NCBI RefSeq assembly: GCF_014200495.1
Contig: NZ_JACHBY010000012.1
Span: 1 to 64,000, forward strand
Source: Mucilaginibacter geliditolerans
Lineage (GTDB): Bacteria; Bacteroidota; Bacteroidia; Sphingobacteriales; Sphingobacteriaceae
Length of the DNA stretch: 64,000 nucleotides
Direction of reading: 5' to 3'
Shown: one piece after another, positions 41,842 to 48,903 of the stretch
Position numbering within the stretch: position 1 is the first letter of the stretch
Layout: each line of letters starts with the position of its first letter
The notes under the pieces: model-generated
Seen by the model: the letters and a program-made list of their open reading frames with translations, nothing else
Told to the model about the DNA's origin: nothing
Database searches by the model: none
Position numbers and translations under genes: made by a program

Positions 41842-43155
41842 ATGAATAAAAATTATCAAAACTTAAGTTTTAAGGACTTCGAAAACATGGAAGGTTTAGA
41901 CCTTCATCAAACTGCTCAAGAATTTAGTAATTACATTGAGGATTGGGATGGACGAGATCATTGGAATTACAGGCAGGAAAGTCTTTCTGGTTGTAAACCT
42001 GACCTTGATGTAATGCACAAGGGTATCCTATACAAAAATTGTGTTGGCTTGGTATTCAACGACTACCTGGGTTTTACGAATCATCCTAAAGTCAAACAAG
42101 CTGCAATTGAAGCAATAGAACGATATGGCGTTGGAGCCGCTGCTTCACCTGCTATTGGCGGTCACATGAGTTATCATCGCCAGATTGAAGAAAAAATAGC
42201 TGAATTTTTCAAACGGGATAGTGCTATGATTTATACAACTGGCTATACTGCGAACAGTGCCACAATTCAGGCCTTATTAAAAAAGGAAGATCTGGCCATT
42301 TTAGATGAAGGGGTTCATGCGAGTATGTGGGAAGGCGCTCAAATGACCAACCTGATTAAATTTCCTCATAACAATATGGATCGGCTCGAAAGGGCACTAA
42401 AGGAAAGCCAGGGGAATTACCGTAACAGGATGGTGATTATTGATGGGGTTTATTCGCAACAGGCGGATATTGCACTTTTAGATCAGATTGTAAAACTTTG
42501 CAAACATTATGGTGCTTATTTGGCGATGGACGATGCTCACGGCATCGGTGTGATTGGAAAGAACGGTCGGGGTGTAATTGAGCTTTATGATTTATATCAG
42601 GAGGTCGATATTATTACCGGGACTTTCAGTAAGACGTTCGGGCATCTGGGTGGTTATGTCATTGCAAGTCCAAATATTATCAAATACCTGCAATTCCAGT
42701 CCAGGCAACATATTTTTTCCGTAACTGCAACACCAGCTTCAGCTTGTATCCTTAAAAGTATTGACCTGATAGATGAAGAACCTTTTTGGAAAGATAAACT
42801 TTGGGAAAATATCAATTACTTAAAGAATGGATTAATAGGAATGGGATTTGATTTGGGCAATACCCAATCTGCTATAATACCGGTTATGACTGGGAATCCC
42901 AACTTGAATGCTGAAGCTTGTCACTTGCTAATGAAAGCCGGTGTATACGCTAACCAAATCGGCTATCCGGCAGTGCCAAAAAAACGTGCTCGGATTAGGA
43001 TGAGTATCATGGCAACGCATAGCCTGGAGCAAATGGATAAATTATTAAATGCCTGGGATTGGGTTGATAGGCAACTTCTAATTACTAAAAAAAACAATAT
43101 AAATAATGGCGACACCAAGAAAGAAGAACAAGAAATGGAACGGCGAGGAAACTAA
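41842..43155 (+). CDS. Alpha-oxoamine synthase-family PLP enzyme
   Basis: A 437-residue fold-type I PLP enzyme that would join an amino acid to an acyl-CoA with loss of CO2. The family pattern is clear: NDYLGFTNHPKV, GAAASPAIGGHMSYHRQIEEKIAEFF, TTGYTANSATIQALL, DDAHGIGVIG (Asp and His on the cofactor ring), and the PLP lysine in GTFSKTFGHLGGYV. Known members are KBL, AONS (BioF), serine palmitoyltransferase and the autoinducer synthase CqsA; the long N-terminal extension (about 60 residues) and lack of neighbouring biotin genes argue against BioF. The 3' end overlaps the TetR gene by 50 bp. It lies between the cargo and rteC, so it is part of the element core. Confidence 0.88.
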   Translation: MNKNYQNLSFKDFENMEGLDLHQTAQEFSNYIEDWDGRDHWNYRQESLSGCKPDLDVMHKGILYKNCVGLVFNDYLGFTNHPKVKQAAIEAIERYGVGAAASPAIGGHMSYHRQIEEKIAEFFKRDSAMIYTTGYTANSATIQALLKKEDLAILDEGVHASMWEGAQMTNLIKFPHNNMDRLERALKESQGNYRNRMVIIDGVYSQQADIALLDQIVKLCKHYGAYLAMDDAHGIGVIGKNGRGVIELYDLYQEVDIITGTFSKTFGHLGGYVIASPNIIKYLQFQSRQHIFSVTATPASACILKSIDLIDEEPFWKDKLWENINYLKNGLIGMGFDLGNTQSAIIPVMTGNPNLNAEACHLLMKAGVYANQIGYPAVPKKRARIRMSIMATHSLEQMDKLLNAWDWVDRQLLITKKNNINNGDTKKEEQEMERRGN

Positions 43156-43756
43156 GCGACTGATTTTAGAAACAGTATCTACTATCATGAATGAAAGTGG
43201 GTACACCAACCTACAGGTAATGAAGATAACAAGACGTATGGGTAAAAGTAAAGGAATGATCGGTTACCATTATAGAAACCTTAACGAATTGTTAAAACTT
43301 TATATTCAGCAAAAGGATTATTGGCCTCCACTTTTCGAACGTTTTAACTTTACCGAGCACCCTGGAGAGGAAAAGATCAAACATTTGTTCACCGAACTGA
43401 TGCAGGACAATCTGAAGTTATTCCAGGAAACAACTGAAATGCAAAAGATTATCCTTTGGCAAATTAGCCAGGATAGTCCCATGCTTAGGAGTGTATCGGA
43501 AGAACGGGAAAAAGGCGGCGAGCAGTTACTCGGTCTAGCAGCACCCTATTTCATTCATACAGGAATAAATTTCAAGGCGATTATCGCCCTATTGCTTGGC
43601 GGTAGTTATTATATGGTTTTACATAGCCGTACAAATAAAAGTTCCGTCTGCGGTATTGACCTGAACTGGGATCATGATAAGGAAGAAGTGCATAAGACTA
43701 TTCAACAAGTGATTACTTGGGCATGGGAAAAAGCACAGGAAAAACGAGCTTCCTGA
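43106..43756 (+). CDS. TetR/AcrR-family transcriptional regulator
   Basis: A 216-residue regulator. Residues about 12-60 are the TetR DNA-binding domain (RLILETVSTIMNESGYTNLQVMKITRRMGKSKGMIGYHYRNLNELLKLYI); the rest is a helical ligand-binding domain. It starts inside the 3' end of the PLP enzyme gene (50-bp overlap in another frame), so its synthesis is tied to that enzyme. The ligand could be the product of the enzyme, but this is inference. Confidence 0.92.
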   Translation: MATPRKKNKKWNGEETKRLILETVSTIMNESGYTNLQVMKITRRMGKSKGMIGYHYRNLNELLKLYIQQKDYWPPLFERFNFTEHPGEEKIKHLFTELMQDNLKLFQETTEMQKIILWQISQDSPMLRSVSEEREKGGEQLLGLAAPYFIHTGINFKAIIALLLGGSYYMVLHSRTNKSSVCGIDLNWDHDKEEVHKTIQQVITWAWEKAQEKRAS

Positions 43757-43902
43757 TTTTATAAATTCACGTATCTTTGAACAACAATAAGATTCAATTA
43801 AGAAACAGATAAACATTTTTAATAAACATATTATTTAGCGTTCACTACGCTTCTCGAAATAGAAAACTGGTAATTTTTAAATAAGAGCGAGAAACATGTG
43901 TA

Positions 43903-43926
43903 ACGCCTACGCGAAAGCGCGGGCGT
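43903..43926 (+). promoter_or_regulatory. GNRA-loop hairpin upstream of rteC
   Basis: ACGCCTACGC-GAAA-GCGCGGGCGT, nine of ten positions paired (one G-T), followed by CCTTGTTTTGCTTTTTT. It may be a leader attenuator or the terminator of the preceding transcript. Confidence 0.5.
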
Positions 43927-43988
43927 CCTTGTTTTGCTTTTTTGGGTATACCAGTACCTCTATTTCATCTCAGGTGATGTCCCGCGCT

Positions 43989-44008
43989 TTTACATTTAAA
44001 AATGTAAA
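43989..44008. promoter_or_regulatory. Palindrome TTTACATTT-AA-AAATGTAAA
   Basis: Perfect 9-bp arms, 120 bp before rteC; a candidate operator for the TetR protein or RteC. Confidence 0.5.
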
Positions 44009-44127
44009 TGATTCTCACCCAAACCGGGCACGAACAAATAAAAATCAATTTAATGGAACCACATTTAACTTGCTAATTAAGCGAGTCGGGATCTTTTGTG
44101 CATTTGTGTCCGGCCAAAATTACAACT

Positions 44128-45012
44128 ATGAAAGACACTATAAATAACCTGTATAACGAATTGAAGGAAGACATATTTATCTATTCCGATCTGGGAACCA
44201 CTCCAATCAAAAGATTAACCGGCGGTTTGAATACGACAGGCGAATCATTAAAGAAATTGAAAGACTTTGTAAAAGAAACGCCTTTTGAAAATCAACTGGA
44301 GGAAATTAGATTTTTTAAATATGAAAAGCCGCGTTTCGTCGCTGAACAGATATATGCATTAGAAATATATACGATTGAAACCGGTAAACCACTTGGGGAT
44401 GAATTGTTGATTCGGAATTTTTATGAGCAGGAATTGAGATTTATTAAAAGGTACTTTATTCAATATCAATTCCTTTATCAATACTATCAATTGGATGCTT
44501 GTGATTTAGATCATTTGTTTTTTGTCAGGGGTGCGAAGCCATCTGATATCTTAATACCCGAAGCCCCTGGTTTAGATCCGGTTTTTTCCACAAGCTGTGA
44601 TTACCTGTTTGCCAAATTTATGGCCTACGAAAGGATACAGGATTACATTATGGATTGCCTTTATGGGCAGGGTAAGGCTTATCAATCGTTCACAAGTAAA
44701 AAGGGGCGATCACTTACTTGGACTGGTGATAAGAGTAACCTTATTGAACTTGCGTATGCTATTTATGACACCTTGCAGATTAATAACGGTGAGGTGGATA
44801 TTTCAGACATTATCGACTGGTTGGAGCAGAGCCTTCAAGTTAATTTGGGCCGATATTATAAACGTTTTTCGGAAATTAAAATGCGGAAGAATATCAGTCG
44901 TACCCGCTACCTGGACTTTATGGTAGAAATGATTGTAAAACATATGGAAGAAGGTGACGGCTTCCAGCCCCAACCATTGAAAGCTGTTTCAGGTTCAAAA
45001 CTTCGCCCCTGA
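44128..45012 (+). CDS. rteC: RteC-family regulator of element excision/transfer
   Basis: A 294-residue RteC-domain protein. In CTnDOT, RteC is the activator that turns on the excision genes. Landmarks are the N-terminal MKDTINNLYNELKEDI, the mid-region EIRFFKYEKPRFVAEQIYALEIYTIET and FYEQELRFIKRYFIQYQFLYQYYQLDACDLDHLFFVRG, and the C-terminal winged-helix-like part (IELAYAIYDTLQINNGEVDISDIIDWLEQSLQVNLGRYYKRFSEIKMRK). ATG 44128 is used; the longer frame adds ten odd residues. No rteA/rteB two-component genes are seen nearby. Confidence 0.93.
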   Translation: MKDTINNLYNELKEDIFIYSDLGTTPIKRLTGGLNTTGESLKKLKDFVKETPFENQLEEIRFFKYEKPRFVAEQIYALEIYTIETGKPLGDELLIRNFYEQELRFIKRYFIQYQFLYQYYQLDACDLDHLFFVRGAKPSDILIPEAPGLDPVFSTSCDYLFAKFMAYERIQDYIMDCLYGQGKAYQSFTSKKGRSLTWTGDKSNLIELAYAIYDTLQINNGEVDISDIIDWLEQSLQVNLGRYYKRFSEIKMRKNISRTRYLDFMVEMIVKHMEEGDGFQPQPLKAVSGSKLRP

Positions 45013-45106
45013 ATATAAATCATACGTGCGCACGCTCGTGCTATTGAAAAAAGAATTTGGCAGCCCGCCATCTTTGTTTCGTCATCCTTAGCCAAAAGGC
45101 TTTTGG

Positions 45107-45376
45107 ATGACGGAACAAATGAAACTGAAAGATTTTGCTCATTTACTGAAAATCTCCGTAACAGAAGGCGCTGAAAAAGCCCTTTTCAATAATGGAGATT
45201 TAATGGCTCGCTGCACAAAAGCAGAAGCATACCGTCACTACGGCCGCAGCAATGTGGACCGATGGGTACAGGAAGGGCTTATCCAAATTACCAACAAAAA
45301 CTTTGACAGAATAAAACTGGAGCAGATTGCTGCTTCCAGTAACCGGATAACCTATCTGCCAGTGGCGGATAGATAA
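45107..45376 (+). CDS. Small DNA-binding-like protein, paralogue 1
   Basis: An 89-residue protein with a compact winged-helix-like centre: TKAEAYRHYGRSNVDRWVQEGLIQ (about residues 37-60), followed by KLEQIAASSNRITYLP. The same pattern recurs in the gene at 45571 (KKAEAFRKYGRPNIEHWIEEGLVTP), so the two are paralogues. Small proteins of this kind in integrative elements often act as excisionases or replication/transcription accessory factors. The role is inferred from position (between rteC and the primase-like gene). Confidence 0.75.
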   Translation: MTEQMKLKDFAHLLKISVTEGAEKALFNNGDLMARCTKAEAYRHYGRSNVDRWVQEGLIQITNKNFDRIKLEQIAASSNRITYLPVADR

Positions 45377-45405
45377 GATCAGCTATTGGCTGATTTTAGT
45401 TCTTT

Positions 45406-45570
45406 GACATTTGGGGATGAATAATTATCCTGTGCGAACAGGAAATATTGCGAAGCTGAGATCATATCAATATTGTGAAAACGCATAGGCAGGCGTTGGC
45501 CCGGTTTGTAGAAACCGACTTGAGTATATCCCGAATCTAAATATAAGGGGACATTTTGTCCCCTTTTTTT
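45406..45570 (+). ncRNA. Candidate structured RNA ending in a terminator
   Basis: About 160 bases without a frame. Possible promoter: TTGG (45386-45389) and GACATTTG (45406-45413). Then a GNRA-type hairpin CCTGT-GCGA-ACAGG (45429-45442), a hairpin CGGTTT-GTAG-AAACCG (45502-45517), and a strong terminator GGGGACA-TTT-TGTCCCC with seven T (45547-45570) that ends one base before the ATG of the next gene. It could be a small RNA, or a leader that controls the next gene by attenuation. Confidence 0.5.
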
Positions 45571-45852
45571 ATGCCTATGGATTTACAAATATCAACGCGT
45601 CAATTACGCTTTATTATAGAGCAAGCGGCGGAAATGGGCGCTTATCTGGCACTTACCCGGACTGGTAAAATACGTCCTTACCTGAAAAAAGCAGAAGCCT
45701 TCCGAAAATACGGCAGGCCCAATATTGAACATTGGATTGAAGAAGGATTGGTAACCCCCCGAAAAGACGGCGATCATTCAGCATCTTGGCGTATCGACCG
45801 TATGGAAGTGGAGGCTATTGTTAAAGCCCGTCTGCTGCTATTGCAATTATAA
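45571..45852 (+). CDS. Small DNA-binding-like protein, paralogue 2
   Basis: A 93-residue paralogue of the 45107-45376 product: TGKIRPYLKKAEAFRKYG, RPNIEHWIEEGLVTP, ending with an amphipathic helix MEVEAIVKARLLLLQL. The start is ATG 45571 (or 45577); the TTG at 45556 lies inside a terminator stem. Having a terminator U-tract directly before the start codon is unusual and suggests that this gene is made only when the terminator is bypassed, or from an upstream leader with alternative folding. Confidence 0.75.
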   Translation: MPMDLQISTRQLRFIIEQAAEMGAYLALTRTGKIRPYLKKAEAFRKYGRPNIEHWIEEGLVTPRKDGDHSASWRIDRMEVEAIVKARLLLLQL

Positions 45853-45872
45853 ACCAGCTTAAAAAAATAATT

Positions 45873-46787
45873 ATGATTAAGAATGTGCAAATAAAAGCAA
45901 AAGACATTAAGGAAAACGTTTCGATTGCTGACCTGCTGGCTCGTTTGGGCTTTCAGCCAAAACGTAGTATCGGGAAAGAAATGTTCTATTACAGCATGCT
46001 CCGGGACGGTGATAATACCCCTTCATTTACAGTTGATGATAAACTGGGCGTATGGTTCGATCATGGCATGGGAAAAGGAGGAAACGTTATCGACTTCGCC
46101 ATGCTTTTCTGGAAGAATTTATCTTTCCAGGAGGTATTGGAAAGGATCGTTACGGTGGTCAACATGGAAATCATCGCTAATTCACAGGTTAATGAGAACC
46201 GCCGTAAACGCAGCGCTGTAAAGATCCCTAATTATGAGATAGAAGATATTAAAGACTTAGGGAATAATCCTGCTATTACTGATTATCTCGTCAGTCGATG
46301 TATATGGCAGGAAGCACAAAATGATATAAAGGAAGTCTATTACTATGTTGAGGATCAGAAAAAGCTCCGCAAACATTTCTTTTCTGCAGGGTGGAAAAAT
46401 GAATTGGGGGTATGGGAAGTGCGGAATCAGCATTTCAAAGGCAGCCTCGGGCATAAGGCTATCAGTTTTATTCCAGGCGATGAAAACATCGTCTCCGTAT
46501 TTGAAGGGTATATGGATTATTTGAGTTGGAAAGCGGAAAACCTATTTATTGGTGATAGTGTTATTGTCTTAAATTCAACCAACCTGATCCAATCAGGCAT
46601 TGCAAAAGCAAAAGACTTTCAGACCATATCCATTTTCTTTGACCGTGACCAAACTGGTCACCAGGCCACAAAGGATTTTATAAAGGCCCTCCCACAAGCC
46701 TGTGATTGTTCCTCGGTATATACAGGGCATAATGATTACAACGAAAAGCTGACCGCAGAAAGCAGGTCAGTTTGTATATCTCGTTAA
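45873..46787 (+). CDS. Toprim-domain (DnaG-like) primase/mobilization protein
   Basis: A 304-residue protein. The N-terminal part resembles the CHC2 zinc-finger domain of primases (ISIADLLARLGFQPKR, DNTPSFTVDDKLGVWFDHGMGKGGNVIDFAMLF), but the zinc-binding Cys/His set is missing. The C-terminal Toprim domain has the Glu motif VFEGYMDYLSW and the DxD motif IFFDRDQTG. It probably helps complementary-strand synthesis after conjugal transfer. It begins 21 bp after the small gene. Confidence 0.88.
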   Translation: MIKNVQIKAKDIKENVSIADLLARLGFQPKRSIGKEMFYYSMLRDGDNTPSFTVDDKLGVWFDHGMGKGGNVIDFAMLFWKNLSFQEVLERIVTVVNMEIIANSQVNENRRKRSAVKIPNYEIEDIKDLGNNPAITDYLVSRCIWQEAQNDIKEVYYYVEDQKKLRKHFFSAGWKNELGVWEVRNQHFKGSLGHKAISFIPGDENIVSVFEGYMDYLSWKAENLFIGDSVIVLNSTNLIQSGIAKAKDFQTISIFFDRDQTGHQATKDFIKALPQACDCSSVYTGHNDYNEKLTAESRSVCISR

Positions 46788-46865
46788 CGGGATACTTTAT
46801 ATCCTGATATAGATACTCCTTCTTTATATCCTTGCCTATCATCTTACCTATTAACATTTTACTAT
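46788..46865. repeat. GGATA...TATCC repeat stretch before the methyltransferase
   Basis: GGATACTTTATATCC (46790-46804) and further TATCC/GATA words; the same word family as the arrays at 48009 and 48603-48902. Confidence 0.55.
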
Positions 46866-47999
46866 ATGCTCAAACACGCAAGTTTGTTCAGCGGTATTGG
46901 CGGTTTTGACTTGGCCGCCACCTGGATGGGTTGGCAAAATATTTTCTCCTGTGAGAAAGACCATTTTTGCAGAGAAATCTTAAAATTCCACTGGCCCGAA
47001 ACAAAACAATATGAAGACATATACCAATTCGATGCAACTCAATATCGAGGATGTGTTGACATCCTTAGCGGGGGATTCCCCTGCCAGCCATTCAGCAATG
47101 CCGGAAGACGAAAGGGCAAAGCAGATGACCGCTATCTCTGGCCGGAAACTCGAAGAATTATTACCGAAGTCCGGCCCAAATGGATCGTTCTTGAAAACGT
47201 TGCTGGACTGTTCACCATTCTGGAGCCGGAGAGTTTATCTCAAGTGGAGATCAAAGCGATTGAGCTTTTTTGTACGGACAGTGAACAGGAAGCAAACGCC
47301 ACCATTATCCGCCTCCAGCGAAGAATCATTGGAAGCATTATTACAGAAATTGGATCAGCAGGATATTTACTGCCGCAATTGGAAGACGGCACACCAGTCG
47401 TTCTGTGTGTTCCAGCTTGCGCCGTTAACGCCCCGCACCGCCGGGACAGAACCTGGTTTGTTGCCCACGCCAAACACCGTTCAGATTGGCCGTATGATCA
47501 TCAACCAGGAAACGCTGAAAGTAACGGAACGGACAGGCAGGGACGGCAAACCACGGCAACGTTCTATAAAGGACGGACTGGTCATGATGGCGGCGAAGAA
47601 CGGGCTGATCCCAACGGTTACCGCGATGGACAGTACGCAGTCAACCGCGAAAATGAGGTCATCGCAGGTAAAGGAGGGCAGTATGCACAGCATGACCCTG
47701 AGCAGGCTCATCGCTTTGCTACCCACGCCTACGGCAAGGGATTGGAAAGGGCCACAAGCGATGGAACACAAGGGAGCGGAAGCGATCAGCCTTCCTGGCA
47801 CGATGCGGTTCCTGGCTGGGATGACTGGCCCACTCAATCCCCGGTTTGTGGCCGAGATGATGGGCTTTCCCGTGAACTGGACGGAATTACCTTTTCAAAA
47901 TGGCGCACAGAAAGTATAAAGGGCTTTGGTAACGCCATCGTCCCGCAGGTCGCTTTGGAACTATTCAGGTCGATAGCGGCAATTCATAAAACACCATAG
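46866..47999 (+). CDS. DNA (cytosine-5) methyltransferase
   Basis: A 377-residue C5-MTase. Motif I SLFSGIGGFDLAA, motif IV GGFPCQPFSNAG with the catalytic Cys (near residue 74), motif VI ENVAGLF, motif VIII-like APHRRDRTWFVAHA and motif X GFGNAIVPQVALELF are all present. The span between VIII and X (about residues 205-345) is rich in Gly, Asp, Gln and His and lacks a regular hydrophobic pattern, as expected where another frame is also coding: a 302-residue frame lies inside this gene. No restriction endonuclease gene is nearby, so it may protect the element from host restriction. Confidence 0.9.
   Translation: MLKHASLFSGIGGFDLAATWMGWQNIFSCEKDHFCREILKFHWPETKQYEDIYQFDATQYRGCVDILSGGFPCQPFSNAGRRKGKADDRYLWPETRRIITEVRPKWIVLENVAGLFTILEPESLSQVEIKAIELFCTDSEQEANATIIRLQRRIIGSIITEIGSAGYLLPQLEDGTPVVLCVPACAVNAPHRRDRTWFVAHAKHRSDWPYDHQPGNAESNGTDRQGRQTTATFYKGRTGHDGGEERADPNGYRDGQYAVNRENEVIAGKGGQYAQHDPEQAHRFATHAYGKGLERATSDGTQGSGSDQPSWHDAVPGWDDWPTQSPVCGRDDGLSRELDGITFSKWRTESIKGFGNAIVPQVALELFRSIAAIHKTP
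47011..47919 (+). CDS. Overlapping protein in the +1 frame of the methyltransferase gene
   Basis: A 302-residue frame entirely inside the methyltransferase gene and open for over 900 bases. It reads like a real protein: GDSPASHSAMPEDERAKQMTAISGRKLEEL, then SGPNGSFLKTLLD...W.SRRVYLKWR, CVFQLAPLTPRT.GTEPGLLPTP, ALLPTPTARDWKGP, and near the end LNPRFVAEMMGFPVNWTELPFQNG. I recognise this word order from a family of phage and prophage proteins found with C5 methyltransferases. Its function is unknown; it may modify or accompany methylation. The start could be 47011 or 47032. A deceptive shadow frame is the alternative, but the family-like words argue against it. Confidence 0.65.
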   Translation: MKTYTNSMQLNIEDVLTSLAGDSPASHSAMPEDERAKQMTAISGRKLEELLPKSGPNGSFLKTLLDCSPFWSRRVYLKWRSKRLSFFVRTVNRKQTPPLSASSEESLEALLQKLDQQDIYCRNWKTAHQSFCVFQLAPLTPRTAGTEPGLLPTPNTVQIGRMIINQETLKVTERTGRDGKPRQRSIKDGLVMMAAKNGLIPTVTAMDSTQSTAKMRSSQVKEGSMHSMTLSRLIALLPTPTARDWKGPQAMEHKGAEAISLPGTMRFLAGMTGPLNPRFVAEMMGFPVNWTELPFQNGAQKV

Positions 48000-48008
48000 C
48001 GAGTTAAG

Positions 48009-48020
48009 GTATCCCGATAC
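48009..48020. repeat. GTATCCCGATAC motif
   Basis: A near-palindromic 12-mer of the kind repeated in the relaxase upstream region. Confidence 0.7.
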
Positions 48021-48046
48021 GCAGATACTTTTTGGTTTTTATCCTT

Positions 48047-48110
48047 GCAAGATGTACGATTGTCCGACAAAAACTCCTCCGTCGTAATTTGTCAGTCAAT
48101 CGAATCTTGC
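48047..48110. other. oriT-like nested palindrome
   Basis: Three nested inverted arms: GCAAGAT / ATCTTGC (48047-48053, 48104-48110), CGATTG / CAATCG (48057-48062, 48097-48102) and GACAAA / TTTGTC (48066-48071, 48088-48093) around a 16-base centre. AATCTTG (48103-48109) can also pair with CAAGATT (48138-48144) in an alternative fold. It lies just before the mobilization genes, the usual place of an origin of transfer. The nick site is not identifiable by eye. Confidence 0.5.
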
Positions 48111-48182
48111 CTTAAACTTTCGCTCCGTTCCTCCGCTCAAGATTAAGGTGTATCGGAATTTCGCAACTCAATTCCTCTTTTC

Positions 48183-48593
48183 ATGTCAGCTTCAAAAAAA
48201 GCAACAGGCAGGCCACTACTAACAGAGGGAAGGCGCATCAAAAAAATAGATGCGCGGTTCACAGAAGAGGAATATAAAATAATTCAGGCATTAGAGAATG
48301 AGTTGGGCATTCGCAAAACGGATCTCGTGCGGACAAGGTTATTGCAGAATGCACCGGCCATTCTTATTAATGCCAAAGAGGCTATTCTTTCTCTGGATGC
48401 CATAGGGGCAGAATTAGGCCGTTCAGGCAACAATATTAATCAACTTGCAAAATATGCTAATATATTACAGAATAAGGGGGCCTTGTCCCCCGTAGTTATA
48501 GAACGGTTCAATATGCTGTTTGACGCATACCTTGAAAATCAAAAGTGTTTGGAAGCAACACTTCGCAAAGTCATCAGGGTTTTGGGCAGGTAA
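48183..48593 (+). CDS. Relaxosome accessory protein (MobA/MobC-like)
   Basis: A 136-residue DNA-binding mobilization protein. The N-terminal part is a ribbon-helix-helix (KKIDARFTEEEYKIIQALENELGIRKTDLVRTRLL, residues about 19-54); the C-terminal part has the MobC signature LGRSGNNINQLAKYANI. It would bind oriT and load the relaxase encoded downstream. The upstream oriT-like palindrome and the downstream repeat array flank it. Confidence 0.88.
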   Translation: MSASKKATGRPLLTEGRRIKKIDARFTEEEYKIIQALENELGIRKTDLVRTRLLQNAPAILINAKEAILSLDAIGAELGRSGNNINQLAKYANILQNKGALSPVVIERFNMLFDAYLENQKCLEATLRKVIRVLGR

Positions 48594-48602
48594 TGTTTCA
48601 TT

Positions 48603-48903
48603 AGGTATCGGGATAGTTAATAGCCGAATATTTTTTACAAAGTATCCAGCTATAAAGTAGCCATGTATCGGGATACGAAATACCACGGTACTTCAGGAAT
48701 TAGTATCCCGGTAGTTTTGAGCCGGATATTAAGTAGCCAGCTATTAAGTTACAGTATATCCCGATACGATGTACCGCAGGACATGAGGAATTGTTATCCC
48801 GGTAGTTTGTATCACAGGAACGGGATATATAATAGCCTGCTATTATATATCCTGATACCTCCTATCCCGGTAGCTTTTATCCCGGTAAAAATATCCCGGT
48901 ACA
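48603..48903. repeat. Array of TATC(C/G)(C/G)G(G/A)TA repeats and hairpins before the relaxase
   Basis: At least nine copies of a TATCCCGGTA / TATCGGGATA word in 300 bp: near 48605, 48665, 48703, 48756, 48794, 48848, 48862, 48878 and 48891. Between them is the perfect hairpin GGATATATAATAGC-CT-GCTATTATATATCC (48823-48852), with degenerate versions near 48646 and 48731. The last copy ends one base before the relaxase ATG (48904). Iterons, an oriT part or operator array are possible. Confidence 0.8.

Larger units (their letters stand above)
43757..44127. other. 371-bp gap upstream of rteC with hairpin and palindrome
   Basis: No gene supported. It holds a hairpin with GAAA loop (43903-43926) and a palindrome (43989-44008). 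Confidence 0.6.

Noticed and set aside
41842..43155. Assignment as biotin synthesis gene bioF
   Set aside because: No other biotin genes nearby, a long N-terminal extension, and overlap with a TetR gene; superfamily-level naming is safer.
43896..44147. Plus-strand 83-codon frame before rteC
   Set aside because: It spans the hairpin and palindrome and overlaps the rteC start in another frame; no protein features.
47240..47837. Minus-strand frames inside the methyltransferase gene
   Set aside because: No family-like words; explained by the GC-rich codon use of the two plus-strand frames.
48663..48903. An 80-codon N-terminal extension of the relaxase
   Set aside because: It consists of TATCCCGGTA-type repeat DNA; the nuclease domain begins at 48904 as in relatives. 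It is kept only as an open question under the repeat array.
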